This document shows, one piece after another, positions 1-6,578 of a stretch of DNA of 12,374 bases. The position numbers and the translations under genes were made by a program. Origin of the DNA: Magnetovibrio sp. (GTDB lineage: Bacteria > Pseudomonadota > Alphaproteobacteria > Rhodospirillales > Magnetovibrionaceae); the NCBI GenBank assembly GCA_016763255.1, contig JAESUA010000276.1:1-12374 (forward strand), written 5' to 3'. How positions within the stretch are numbered: the stretch's first letter is position 1; every line of letters starts with the position of its first letter. The notes under the pieces were generated by a model, which saw only the letters and a program-made list of their open reading frames with translations, was not told where the DNA came from and searched no databases.

Positions 1-426
1 GCGCGCGATGGCCAACATTTGTTGTTCGCCACCTGACAACTGCCCGCCGCCGTTGCGTTTGCGTTCTTCTAAGCGGGGGAACATCTTGTAGATGCTGGCC
101 ACCGACCACGGTGATCCCTTGCGCTGAGCAAGCAACAAATTTTCTTCGACCGTTAGGATCTGGAAGATGTCGCGTTGTTCGGGAACCAAGCATAGGCCCA
201 TGGCGGCGATTTCGTGGGTGTCGCGGCCGATGAGTTCTTTGCCCTTAAACTGGATCGAACCTTCAATGCGATTGACCAAGCCGAGGATTGAAGCCAGCGT
301 GGTTGATTTTCCGGCACCGTTGCGACCCAACAAGGTCACCAACTCGCCTTCGCCGACGTGCAAGGTCATGTCGAACAGGATGTGGCTTTTGTCGTAATAG
401 GAATTGACGTTTTCCAAACGAAGCAT
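1..426 (-). CDS. livF: Branched-chain amino acid-type ABC transporter ATPase LivF (partial, 3' end off the window)
   Basis: This is one of the two cytoplasmic ATPase subunits of a LIV-family (HAAT) importer; ATP hydrolysis drives uptake through LivHM. The reading frame starts at ATG 426 and stays open to base 1, giving 142 residues of a family usually about 235 long. Visible motifs are Walker A GRNGAGKST (residues 35-43), a Q-loop region reading LVPEQRDIF, and the ABC signature LSGGEQQ just before the left edge. Walker B and the H-loop lie outside the window. The start follows the livG stop by 2 bases and has an upstream GGGGGAGGAA Shine-Dalgarno. It is the last gene seen of the livKHMGF operon. 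The ATPase family is certain; the transported substrate is not. Confidence 0.95.
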   Translation of the reverse strand, partial: MLRLENVNSYYDKSHILFDMTLHVGEGELVTLLGRNGAGKSTTLASILGLVNRIEGSIQFKGKELIGRDTHEIAAMGLCLVPEQRDIFQILTVEENLLLAQRKGSPWSVASIYKMFPRLEERKRNGGGQLSGGEQQMLAIAR

Positions 427-428
427 GA

Positions 429-1181
429 TTAAAGTTCCTCCCCCAAATAGGCCGATTTGACGTGCTCATCTTGAGAGATATGCTCCGGCGTGCCTTGTGC
501 GATCACCGCACCGGCTTGTAGCACCGTGACCGTGTCACAGACCTCAGACACCAGGCGGATGTTGTGTTCGATCAGCAAAATGGTGCACTCCTCACGCAGA
601 CCTTTGATCAAATTGATCATTTTGGGAACATCGTCGACGCCCATGCCGGACGTTGGTTCATCCAGCAAGATCAAATGAGGCTGGGCCATCAGGGCCATGC
701 CCACTTCCAGCAGGCGTTGCTGGCCGTGTGACAGGGCGCGCACCAAGGTTTGTTCTTCGCCATCCAAGCCTAAGCGGTGAAGTACGGATTCCGCCCGGCG
801 TTGATCGATGTCTTTGTGCACAACCGCGCGCCAGAATATGAAGCCATGGATCGGTTCCAAGGCTTGGGATGCGAGACGCAAATTTTCGATCACCGGCAAA
901 TCTGGAAATAGGCTGTTGACCTGAAACGAACGACCGATGCCAAGCCCCGGGCGGTCGTGTTGCGGCAACCCTTCGATGTTGCGTCCTTCGAAGACGATTT
1001 CCCCATCACTTGATGGCGTGGTGCCGGCGATGCAGTGAAAGAACGTCGTTTTACCAGCGCCGTTGGGACCAATAACACCGTGCACTGATCCCTTTTCGAC
1101 CTTCATGGTGACGTCGTTCAAGGCATGGAAATCGCCATAGCGCTTGGTCAGGTTGCGGACATCCAGCAATGCTTCAACCAT
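429..1181 (-). CDS. livG: Branched-chain amino acid-type ABC transporter ATPase LivG
   Basis: This is the second ATPase subunit of the LIV-type importer, 250 residues, normal for LivG. Walker A is GPNGAGKT (residues 38-45), followed by a Q-loop in SFQVNSLF. The signature reads LSHGQQ, which is acceptable because LivG proteins often vary the second glycine. Walker B is LILLDEP and the H-loop is LLIEHN. I chose ATG 1181 because TGAGGAG lies 7 bases upstream and the protein then begins MVEALLDVRNL, as expected for the fold. A longer frame from a GTG at 1259 would lie inside livM and adds 26 residues unlike an ABC domain. The start overlaps the end of livM by 8 bases, which suggests translational coupling. 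Confidence 0.96.
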   Translation of the reverse strand: MVEALLDVRNLTKRYGDFHALNDVTMKVEKGSVHGVIGPNGAGKTTFFHCIAGTTPSSDGEIVFEGRNIEGLPQHDRPGLGIGRSFQVNSLFPDLPVIENLRLASQALEPIHGFIFWRAVVHKDIDQRRAESVLHRLGLDGEEQTLVRALSHGQQRLLEVGMALMAQPHLILLDEPTSGMGVDDVPKMINLIKGLREECTILLIEHNIRLVSEVCDTVTVLQAGAVIAQGTPEHISQDEHVKSAYLGEEL

Positions 1182-2160
1182 GATCGTTCTCCTCAGTTGA
1201 AGTTTTGTGGCGACCACGTAAGCGCTCAAAGCCAACCACAAGACCGTGCCATAACCCACCCGGTGCGAACATCATCACGACCACCAGAAAAAGCCCCAAC
1301 AACAACATCCAGCGCGGCCACAGTTCCGAGAAAAAGTCACTGGCCACCAAGAACACACCGGCACCGATGACCGATCCATAGAGGGAGCCAAGCCCGCCGA
1401 GTACCGCCATAAAGAGAATTTGCTCGCTGGTTTCGATGTCGATGTTGGACAGCGGTGCGAAGTTCAACATCATCGCGTACAAGCCACCGGCCAAGGCCGT
1501 GATGGCACCGGAAAAGGCGAACACCGCGATCTTATAAAGGCGCACCTGATAGCCAATCGCCTCGGCGCGTTTTTCGTTTTGCCGGATGGCTTTGAGGACC
1601 GAGCCTAGAGGCGAGTCCACTAGCCGTTGCATCATCAAGAAACACAGCACGAAGATCACCGCCGTGAGGCCATAAAACGAAGCGTCATTGGCAAACGTCA
1701 TATCCGGCAGAAGTGGCAATTCCAAGGGTGGACGTGGCACGTCCAAAAGGCCGTCTTCGCCACCGGTGATCTCTTCGGCCAAAAAGGCGATGTAATAGCC
1801 CAGTTGACCAAAGGCCAGGGTGAGCATGACAAAGTAGATACCTTGGCGGCGGATCGCAAGATAGCCAACGATCGCGGCCAAAATCGCACCAGCGAGGATG
1901 GTCAACAGCAGCACCGGGATCAATCCGATCTCCCAGTGGATGGCGGTGAGGCTTGCGATGTAGGCCCCGGCACCAAAAAACAATGCCTGACCAAATGAGA
2001 GCAGGCCGGTATAGCCAAGCAACAGGTTACAGCCGATGACCGCCATCCCGAAAATTAGGATTTCCGTGGCTAAAACGGTGGAAGGGACGAGAAAGGGCAG
2101 GGCGGCGGCGATGATCACGCTGGCCGCGATGTGCACGCGAAAAGGTACTGATGTCGACAT
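1174..2160 (-). CDS. livM: LIV-type ABC transporter permease LivM
   Basis: This inner-membrane permease of 328 residues belongs to the BPD_transp_2 family and pairs with LivH to form the translocation channel. The protein is almost wholly hydrophobic, with about 9-10 membrane spans. It carries the family segment GYTGLLSFGQALFFGAGAY near residue 49, the GLLSFGQ block typical of LivM. The conserved cytoplasmic EAA-like loop region RAEAIGYQVRLYKIAVFAFSG lies further on. ATG 2160 follows the livH stop by 3 bases and has a GGGAGGAG Shine-Dalgarno inside the end of livH. The C-terminus ends in a charged tail that overlaps the start of livG. It is shorter than E. coli LivM, as is usual in alphaproteobacterial LIV operons. 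Confidence 0.95.
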   Translation of the reverse strand: MSTSVPFRVHIAASVIIAAALPFLVPSTVLATEILIFGMAVIGCNLLLGYTGLLSFGQALFFGAGAYIASLTAIHWEIGLIPVLLLTILAGAILAAIVGYLAIRRQGIYFVMLTLAFGQLGYYIAFLAEEITGGEDGLLDVPRPPLELPLLPDMTFANDASFYGLTAVIFVLCFLMMQRLVDSPLGSVLKAIRQNEKRAEAIGYQVRLYKIAVFAFSGAITALAGGLYAMMLNFAPLSNIDIETSEQILFMAVLGGLGSLYGSVIGAGVFLVASDFFSELWPRWMLLLGLFLVVVMMFAPGGLWHGLVVGFERLRGRHKTSTEENDHG

Positions 2161-2163
2161 GGA

Positions 2164-3021
2164 TCAGCTCCTCCCGAACAGGCCGTTGGGCCGCAACATG
2201 ATGATCAGGGCCATCACGGAATAAATCATGACGTTGGTTCCTTCCGGCCAAAAACCGGACGTAAAACTTTGCACTAAGCCGACGATCAAGCCACCGGCCA
2301 AGGCACCGACAAAACTGCCCATACCGCCGATCACCACCACCACGAAGGCGATGCCAAGTGCTTCTGCCCCCATGAATGCGGAGGCCCCGCGAATGGGGGC
2401 CATCAAGCCACCGGCCAGTCCGGCCAGGGTGACGCCGAGCGCAAAGGTCGCGGCAAACAATTTGGAGGTGTTGACGCCGAGCATCGACACCATGATTGGG
2501 TTTTCACTGCCGGCCCGCACGGTCATGCCGAAGCGGGTGCGTTCCAGCAACAGCCACACTCCGAGGCTGGCGACAATGGTCACGCCGATGATGAATAAGC
2601 GATACTTGGGATAGGCGAAATCACCGATCAAAAGCACACCAGAAAGGATTTCAGGCGGTGAGACATTTTTCGGCACCGTGCCCCAGATCAGCAAAATGCT
2701 TTCGCGCAAAATCAGCATCAAACCAATGGTCACAAGAATTTGTACAGCATGGTCAGAGGCATAAAGTCGGCGGATCAAAAAACGTTCCAGGATCAGCGCC
2801 AGCAGGCCGACAACAATCGGCCCGGCGAACAGGCCGACCCAGAACATGCCGGTCCAGGCAATGAACTGATAACAAATGAAAGCCCCGGCGGCGTAGAAAA
2901 CGCCGTGCGCGAAGTTCACGAAATTCATCATCCCAAAGATGATCGTTAACCCAAGGCCCATCAAAAAATAGATGAGACCAAGGCCAAGGCCATTGAGGGT
3001 TTGAAACAGATATAAGCTCAT
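2164..3021 (-). CDS. livH: LIV-type ABC transporter permease LivH
   Basis: This is the partner permease to LivM. From ATG 3021 it is 285 residues, beginning MSLYLFQTLNGLGLGLIYF, which matches where LivH proteins normally start. The LivH hallmark FGMMNFVNFAHG follows, and about eight hydrophobic spans are visible. The frame is open upstream to an ATG at 3045 and a TTG at 3057. Neither has a Shine-Dalgarno, and the added residues (MRRAMRVRGSFL at most) are charged and atypical, so 3021 is preferred. Its own ribosome site is weak (GGGG about 11 bases upstream). The gene lies about 130 bases after livK, beyond a strong hairpin, so its expression probably depends on read-through. Permease identity is certain; the exact start is less so. 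Confidence 0.93.
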   Translation of the reverse strand: MSLYLFQTLNGLGLGLIYFLMGLGLTIIFGMMNFVNFAHGVFYAAGAFICYQFIAWTGMFWVGLFAGPIVVGLLALILERFLIRRLYASDHAVQILVTIGLMLILRESILLIWGTVPKNVSPPEILSGVLLIGDFAYPKYRLFIIGVTIVASLGVWLLLERTRFGMTVRAGSENPIMVSMLGVNTSKLFAATFALGVTLAGLAGGLMAPIRGASAFMGAEALGIAFVVVVIGGMGSFVGALAGGLIVGLVQSFTSGFWPEGTNVMIYSVMALIIMLRPNGLFGRS

Positions 3022-3115
3022 TAAGAAGCTACCCCGGACCCGCATCGCACGTCGCAAAACGTCGCGGAAAGTCCAAATTGATGGAGAAAGTAATGGTCAA
3101 TTTAATCAAAACGGG

Positions 3116-3145
3116 GGAGGCGCGCCACTTGAGCAACGCGCCTCC
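3116..3145 (-). terminator. Hairpin after livK, probable partial terminator or mRNA-stabilising stem
   Basis: A perfect 9-base-pair GC-rich stem (GGAGGCGCG pairing with CGCGCCTCC) encloses a 12-base loop. It begins 7 bases after the livK stop codon. Read on the minus strand, the stem is followed by CCCGTTTT, a short T run a few bases late, so termination is probably incomplete. This position between a binding-protein gene and its permease genes is a common way to obtain much more binding protein than membrane complex. The dyad is seen directly; the role is inferred. Confidence 0.75.
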
Positions 3146-3152
3146 AGATCGT

Positions 3153-4337
3153 TTAGCCTAACACGCAGCCGGTTTCGCTGGTGGGCAGGAAGTATTTTTT
3201 CTTGGACAGGGTGGCGGCGAGATCGTCGTCATCGTTCATGTCCGCTTTTGCTTTGCCTTCCAGCAGGTAAAAGTATTTTTCAACCTGGTGGTCTTCGGCA
3301 CGGATCATTTCGTCGCCGGTGATGCCTGCATAAGACAAGCCTTCGAGGTGAGCACGAATTTTGACCGGATCGGTACCAACCTTATCGATCGCATCGAGCA
3401 TCAATTTGGTCATCTGGTAGTAATGTGCCATCGGGTAATTCGGGGTTTCGCCGAACATTTTGCGCGACAAGGCGACAAACTCTTTGTTCGCCGGGGCTTC
3501 TTCGTCATGCCAATACTGCGAACCGAAGTAGATGCCCTCGGAGATTTTTGGACCCAGGGTACGCAGGTGATCGATGCCGTTGCTCCACACCAAAAGGATC
3601 TTCATTTTGTCTTTGAGGCCAAAGTTGACCGCTTGCTGAATGGTATTGGTCGCCAGCGAGCCAAAGTTCAACAACAGCAAAAGGTCGGGCTTGGCTGCCA
3701 TGGCTTGACCGATGTAGCCGGAAAATTCACTTTCTTTGAGTGAGTGGTAGCTGTTGCCGACCAATTTGATGCCGCGTTTTTCCAGCAAAATTTTGGCATT
3801 TTCCAGCATCGCTTCGCCAAATACGTATTTCGGCGTGATGGTGTAGACGGTTTTGATGTTCGGGTTTCTATCAAGCACCGTGGTCAGGCTGGCGTTGACC
3901 GCACCGTAGGTCGGAGCGCTCCAGCGGAACATGGATTTGTTGCACTGCTTACCGGTGATTTCATCGGCACCACTGCCGTTGATGTAAATGCCGCCCGCTT
4001 TGTTGACTTCTTTGCCCACGGCCAGCGCGGTCGAAGACAGGGTCGAGCCAATGAAGAATTTGGCGTCGTCCTTGCCGATCACGGCTTTGACCTTACGGGC
4101 CGCCTTGCCGGCGTTGCTTTCGGTGTCGACGGTGACCATTTTCAAGTCCATGCCGGCGGCTTTGCCCTTGGCTTCAATGGCCAACTTCACACCCTTTTCA
4201 GCCTGTTTGCCGAAGTTTGCGAAGGCACCAGACACGCTGGCGACGTTATAAATCGTCAGTTCTGCGGCGGTGGCGACACCGCTTGTGATCATCAGTGCGG
4301 ATGCCGCAGCTACGATCATTTTTCCTTTGGTTAACAT
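3153..4337 (-). CDS. livK: Periplasmic substrate-binding protein of LIV-type ABC importer (LivK-like)
   Basis: This is a periplasmic solute receptor of the type 1 binding-protein fold (Peripla_BP_6), 394 residues, which delivers ligand to LivHM. The N-terminus is a clear Sec signal peptide: MLTKGK, a hydrophobic core, then ATAA with cleavage near residues 24-25. The mature protein starts AELTIYNVASVSGAF. It has only two cysteines, C132 (in GKQCNKS) and C391 (in ETGCVLG at the extreme end), which could form a disulfide tying the C-terminus to the first lobe. An AGGGAG Shine-Dalgarno precedes ATG 4337. It is the first gene of the operon and is divergent from a LysR-type regulator. The ligand cannot be read from sequence: branched-chain amino acids are the default, but amides, urea or aromatic acids are known for this superfamily. 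Confidence 0.93.
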   Translation of the reverse strand: MLTKGKMIVAAASALMITSGVATAAELTIYNVASVSGAFANFGKQAEKGVKLAIEAKGKAAGMDLKMVTVDTESNAGKAARKVKAVIGKDDAKFFIGSTLSSTALAVGKEVNKAGGIYINGSGADEITGKQCNKSMFRWSAPTYGAVNASLTTVLDRNPNIKTVYTITPKYVFGEAMLENAKILLEKRGIKLVGNSYHSLKESEFSGYIGQAMAAKPDLLLLLNFGSLATNTIQQAVNFGLKDKMKILLVWSNGIDHLRTLGPKISEGIYFGSQYWHDEEAPANKEFVALSRKMFGETPNYPMAHYYQMTKLMLDAIDKVGTDPVKIRAHLEGLSYAGITGDEMIRAEDHQVEKYFYLLEGKAKADMNDDDDLAATLSKKKYFLPTSETGCVLG

Positions 4338-4365
4338 ATAGAAGGTCTCCCTAGGTGGTGATTGT

Positions 4366-4380
4366 TTCTGTTCCCCAGAA
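4366..4380. promoter_or_regulatory. Second dyad TTCTG-N5-CAGAA near the livK transcription start
   Basis: A perfect 5-5-5 inverted repeat contains TCTG-N5-CAGA, again fitting T-N11-A. It would overlap or lie just after the predicted livK transcription start, 28 bases before the livK ATG. If bound it would more likely block than activate transcription. It could be an accessory LysR-type site or chance. Confidence 0.3.
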
Positions 4381-4382
4381 TC

Positions 4383-4388
4383 ATTATG
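4383..4388 (-). promoter_or_regulatory. Candidate -10 element for livK
   Basis: On the minus strand the hexamer reads CATAAT, five of six matches to the sigma-70 -10 box, about 45 bases before the livK start. There is no good -35 at the right distance, which is usual for promoters that need an activator such as a LysR-type protein. Transcription would start near 4375. This is a weak call made by eye. Confidence 0.35.
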
Positions 4389-4426
4389 TGAAAATGTTAG
4401 ACTCAGCGTGCGGTCATTTGGTAATA

Positions 4427-4441
4427 TTATTTTTTAAATAA
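4427..4441. promoter_or_regulatory. Palindrome in livK/LysR intergenic region, candidate LysR-type operator
   Basis: TTATTT-TTT-AAATAA is a perfect 6-3-6 inverted repeat and contains the T-N11-A pattern of LysR-type boxes. Counted from the candidate livK start site it spans about -52 to -66, where activators of this family usually bind. It ends 17 bases before the regulator's ATG, so binding could also repress the regulator's own gene. AT-rich palindromes arise easily by chance, so this remains a candidate. Confidence 0.4.
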
Positions 4442-4458
4442 GGCCATTGGTTTTTCTC

Positions 4459-5358
4459 ATGTCTGTCACTTTGCGCCAACTTCGCTATTTTGAAAATGTT
4501 GCACGTTGCGGGTCGCTAACCGAAGCGGCGCGCCGCCTCAATATCTCGCAGTCAGCGTTAAGCTTGGCGATCAAAGACCTCGAACAATTTTTCGATGCGC
4601 GACTGTTTGATCGCCACAATACCGGGGTCGAAATGACCAGCATCGGTCAGTTGGTGTTTGCTGAGGCGCGTAAAATCAACCGCAACGTCAAGCATCTGCA
4701 ATCGTTGGTGCATCAGTGCCAAAATCCTCTTGAAGGCGAGGTCTGCATCGGTTTGTCGACCGTTGGTTTGGCCTTTTTTATTCCTAAATTATTGAGTGAT
4801 TTTCGTGCTTTATACCCAAACATCACCCTCAGTTTGATCAATGTTGAATGGCCCGATATCCCAACTCCGTTGCGCGCCGGAAAGATGGATTTTGCCCTTT
4901 CCGCCGTGTCCCAGGATCATGACGACGATATTGAGACCCGCCCACTGCGCGTGTATCCGCGCCGCCTATGGGTCCACGGCAACCATCCGCTCTCCATGCA
5001 AGAGGCCATTCCCATCACGGCTTTGAGCGCGGAACGGTTATTCCTTTACGAACATGATATCACCTTGAGCGAATTTTCCGCTTATCTGGATGATTTTGAT
5101 CTGACGCCTGAGGTCTACGAACCGATGAAATCCACCGAGGCCATGCGCAATTTGGTGGAGGCGGACATTGGCGTGACGATTTTGTCGGAATTTTCGTTCT
5201 ACACTACGCAAATGGCGGAAAAAAATGTCTATTGTCGCAGGCTGTTGCCAACTCCGCCGCCGTTTATCATCGGTTCGGTCACCAACCGTGCCGCGCCCTT
5301 GTCCGAAGCGGCCAGCGTGCTTCATGATTTTTTGATCGATCGTGCCGCGAGCGTTTAG
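4459..5358 (+). CDS. LysR-type transcriptional regulator divergent from the liv operon
   Basis: This is a DNA-binding regulator of 299 residues, normal for the LysR family. Residues 1-60 form the winged helix-turn-helix: it opens SVTLRQLRYFENV, the helix-turn-helix covers about residues 19-38 (SLTEAARRLNISQSALS), and the linker helix starts at LEQFF. Residues of about 90-295 form the two-lobed effector-binding domain. ATG 4459 is chosen because LysR proteins begin a few residues before the LRQLRYF segment; a TTG at 4447 adds only MVFL. The ribosome site is weak (AAGG about 15 bases upstream). Being divergent from livK, it most likely controls the importer in response to its substrate or a derived metabolite. 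That is inference from position; the effector is unknown. Confidence 0.92.
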   Translation: MSVTLRQLRYFENVARCGSLTEAARRLNISQSALSLAIKDLEQFFDARLFDRHNTGVEMTSIGQLVFAEARKINRNVKHLQSLVHQCQNPLEGEVCIGLSTVGLAFFIPKLLSDFRALYPNITLSLINVEWPDIPTPLRAGKMDFALSAVSQDHDDDIETRPLRVYPRRLWVHGNHPLSMQEAIPITALSAERLFLYEHDITLSEFSAYLDDFDLTPEVYEPMKSTEAMRNLVEADIGVTILSEFSFYTTQMAEKNVYCRRLLPTPPPFIIGSVTNRAAPLSEAASVLHDFLIDRAASV

Positions 5359-5437
5359 TTTCGCTGCTGAAGATGGGGTGACATCGTTGTTGGTATTGGT
5401 TTTAGATGAGGAAGTCGGCGGTGATGGAGGAGGTGTT

Positions 5438-5934
5438 TTATTCCTTTAAAAACTCTTGGACCTTGTTTTCAAATTCTTCCAGCACCGGGCCGCACGCGGA
5501 GGCACCGGAAAAGGGCAGGCGGGCAGCGGTTCCTGTTGCCAATGCTTTGGCGCTATCAATGATGTAGACGGCGCTGACGGCATTGATACCGATGGCACGA
5601 TTGACGTAGGCGGCCATTTTGGTTTTTTGCGTCTCAAGTCGTTCTTCATTCAACCTGTTGCGCCGCGTTACAGGGGCTGGGTGGATGAAAAAATATTGCA
5701 ACAACGCCTCGGCGATGCGCGGTGCACGCTGGCAGACCAATGGGGTGTTGAATGCACGCGGAACCACCAAGATGGGCGTCATCGGGCGCATGGACGTGGT
5801 GTATGCCCCGGGGCGAGGATGTGTTTCAGTTGCAAGGTCGGTGGTTCGTTTGTTTTTGGTGGCTTGTCCGTTTGTGCATAAACGGGGAGGCAAAAAACAA
5901 TGACGAGACACACTGCGATTAAGACAGGCTTCAT
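5438..5934 (-). pseudogene. Small secreted protein gene interrupted by a single frameshift
   Basis: ATG 5934 opens a signal peptide (MKPVLIAVCLVIVFCLPVYA, cleaved before QTDKPP), but that frame stops after 51 residues at ...PRPCAR. A second frame, offset by one base, takes over within the same stretch and continues from GAYTTSMRPMTPILVV to FLKE and a TAA at 5438. Joined at the CCCCGGGG run (5806-5813), the product would be about 165 residues. Its mature part would have two cysteines (LVCQRAP and SACGPVL) that could form a disulfide. Segments such as RIAEALLQYFF and YVNRAIGINAVSAVYIID look genuinely coding. I do not recognise the family. The region is 497 bases, one short of a whole number of codons, so one lost base (real mutation or assembly error) is the simplest reading. 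AAGGA lies 11 bases before the start. Confidence 0.72.
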
Positions 5935-6222
5935 GGGGCAATACGTCCTTAGGCATGATCTTGGCGCGTAGCATATTATACGTAGTGTGAGCCCCCACGC
6001 ATTGCGACCTTGGGCGGAGGTCACAGCAGGGCCATATATAAAAAGGCTATCATGATTTTAAATTTATAGTTGAAAAAATATAACATTAATCTCGGGAATG
6101 GTTCGGGGTGAGGCTGCATGGCAATCAACTATAGAGACTAATCCGTCTATGCAGTTTCCATGAATTGATAGATTTGTCATACTTAATTGGTCTGCAGTGA
6201 ATATTGAAAAAGGGGATTGAAT
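5935..6222. other. Intergenic region between divergent small genes, AT-rich centre
   Basis: This 288-base stretch has no supported gene. From the left it holds the leader and TATAAT box of the minus-strand gene, then a short inverted repeat GACCT-N7-AGGTC (6006-6022). An AT-rich block follows (about 6033-6092) that contrasts with the surrounding composition. Next is a region with competing short dyads, CTGCAT/ATGCAG (6114-6119 with 6149-6154) and CATGG/CCATG (6117-6121 with 6158-6162). Near the right end TTGTCA (6174-6179) could serve as a -35 for the plus-strand gene, whose Shine-Dalgarno AGGGG lies at 6211-6215. Nothing here is decisive. Confidence 0.4.
5975..5980 (-). promoter_or_regulatory. 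Candidate -10 box for the secreted-protein gene
   Basis: On the minus strand this reads TATAAT, a perfect sigma-70 -10 hexamer, 40 bases before ATG 5934. The expected -35 position has no good match. The spacing would give a leader of about 30 bases. Confidence 0.4.
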
Positions 6223-6519
6223 ATGATGGGTTCATCTAGCTCAAAAGCCTTTGAAGCGGCATTGCGCGATATGGGAATTTCGCGTTTGCGCTTGGATCAG
6301 GTGGTGATGGCATACCAGCGCGCTTTTCCGGCGGATTCCTTAAGCCCCGATATGCGCGAACACCTGCATGATGCCATTGCGGAGCTTTGCCGCACCGGTG
6401 TGGTGAGCATTCCCAATGAGAAAAAAGTCAATGAAACGCAAGCTTCAACCTTACCAACCGTGATCGAGATGTCGGCCAGCGCAAGATTTATGCGGACCTC
6501 ATCCAAGGCCTTGCATTGA
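6223..6519 (+). CDS. Orphan 98-residue protein of unknown function, possibly winged-helix
   Basis: I do not recognise this small soluble protein. It starts at ATG 6223 (or 6226) after an AGGGG Shine-Dalgarno 7 bases upstream; a TTG at 6217 is in frame but too close to that site. It has no signal peptide or membrane span. After a serine-rich start it has predicted helices (KAFEAALRDMG, RLRLDQVVMAYQRAFP, DMREHLHDAIAELCRTG), then a short strand-like VVSIP and a LPTVIEM segment. Helices followed by a beta wing would suit a winged-helix DNA-binding fold. It also loosely recalls small N-terminal domains of larger proteins such as Wadjet JetD, but that is a guess. A plausible terminator follows. Initiation signals and a helix-rich product support a real gene. 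Confidence 0.6.
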   Translation: MMGSSSSKAFEAALRDMGISRLRLDQVVMAYQRAFPADSLSPDMREHLHDAIAELCRTGVVSIPNEKKVNETQASTLPTVIEMSASARFMRTSSKALH

Positions 6520-6539
6520 TTTTGATGTCTTTCATATAC

Positions 6540-6567
6540 AAGCCGCTCCATCGCTGATCGGCTTTTT
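6540..6567 (+). terminator. Intrinsic terminator after the 98-residue gene
   Basis: A 6-base-pair stem (AAGCCG with CGGCTT) encloses a 13-base loop, and the 3' arm runs into a five-T tract (6563-6567). It starts 20 bases after the TGA stop at 6519 and lies just before the convergent stop of the next gene at 6579. The stem is short, so this is of moderate strength. Confidence 0.55.
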
Positions 6568-6578
6568 GACGTTTGACC

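Noticed and set aside
429..1259. Longer livG frame beginning at a GTG (1259)
   Set aside because: The extra 26 residues lie inside livM, lack a ribosome site, and do not resemble an ABC ATPase; ATG 1181 has a strong Shine-Dalgarno.
3049..3065. Short direct repeat ACGTCGC twice, 10 bases apart, upstream of livH
   Set aside because: Only two 7-base copies, with no match elsewhere noticed; probably chance.
3744..4334. 196-residue plus-strand open frame antisense to livK
   Set aside because: It mirrors the livK coding strand, has no ribosome site, and the livK frame is a certain gene with a signal peptide.
5456..5881. 141-residue plus-strand open frame
   Set aside because: It is the antisense shadow of the secreted-protein gene; glycine/aspartate-rich composition and no initiation signal.
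5438..5998. 186-residue minus-strand frame read as one intact protein
   Set aside because: Its first 60 or so residues are irregular and lie over the intergenic region and the signal-peptide frame; only the part after about 5810 looks coding, so a frameshifted gene starting at 5934 explains both frames better.
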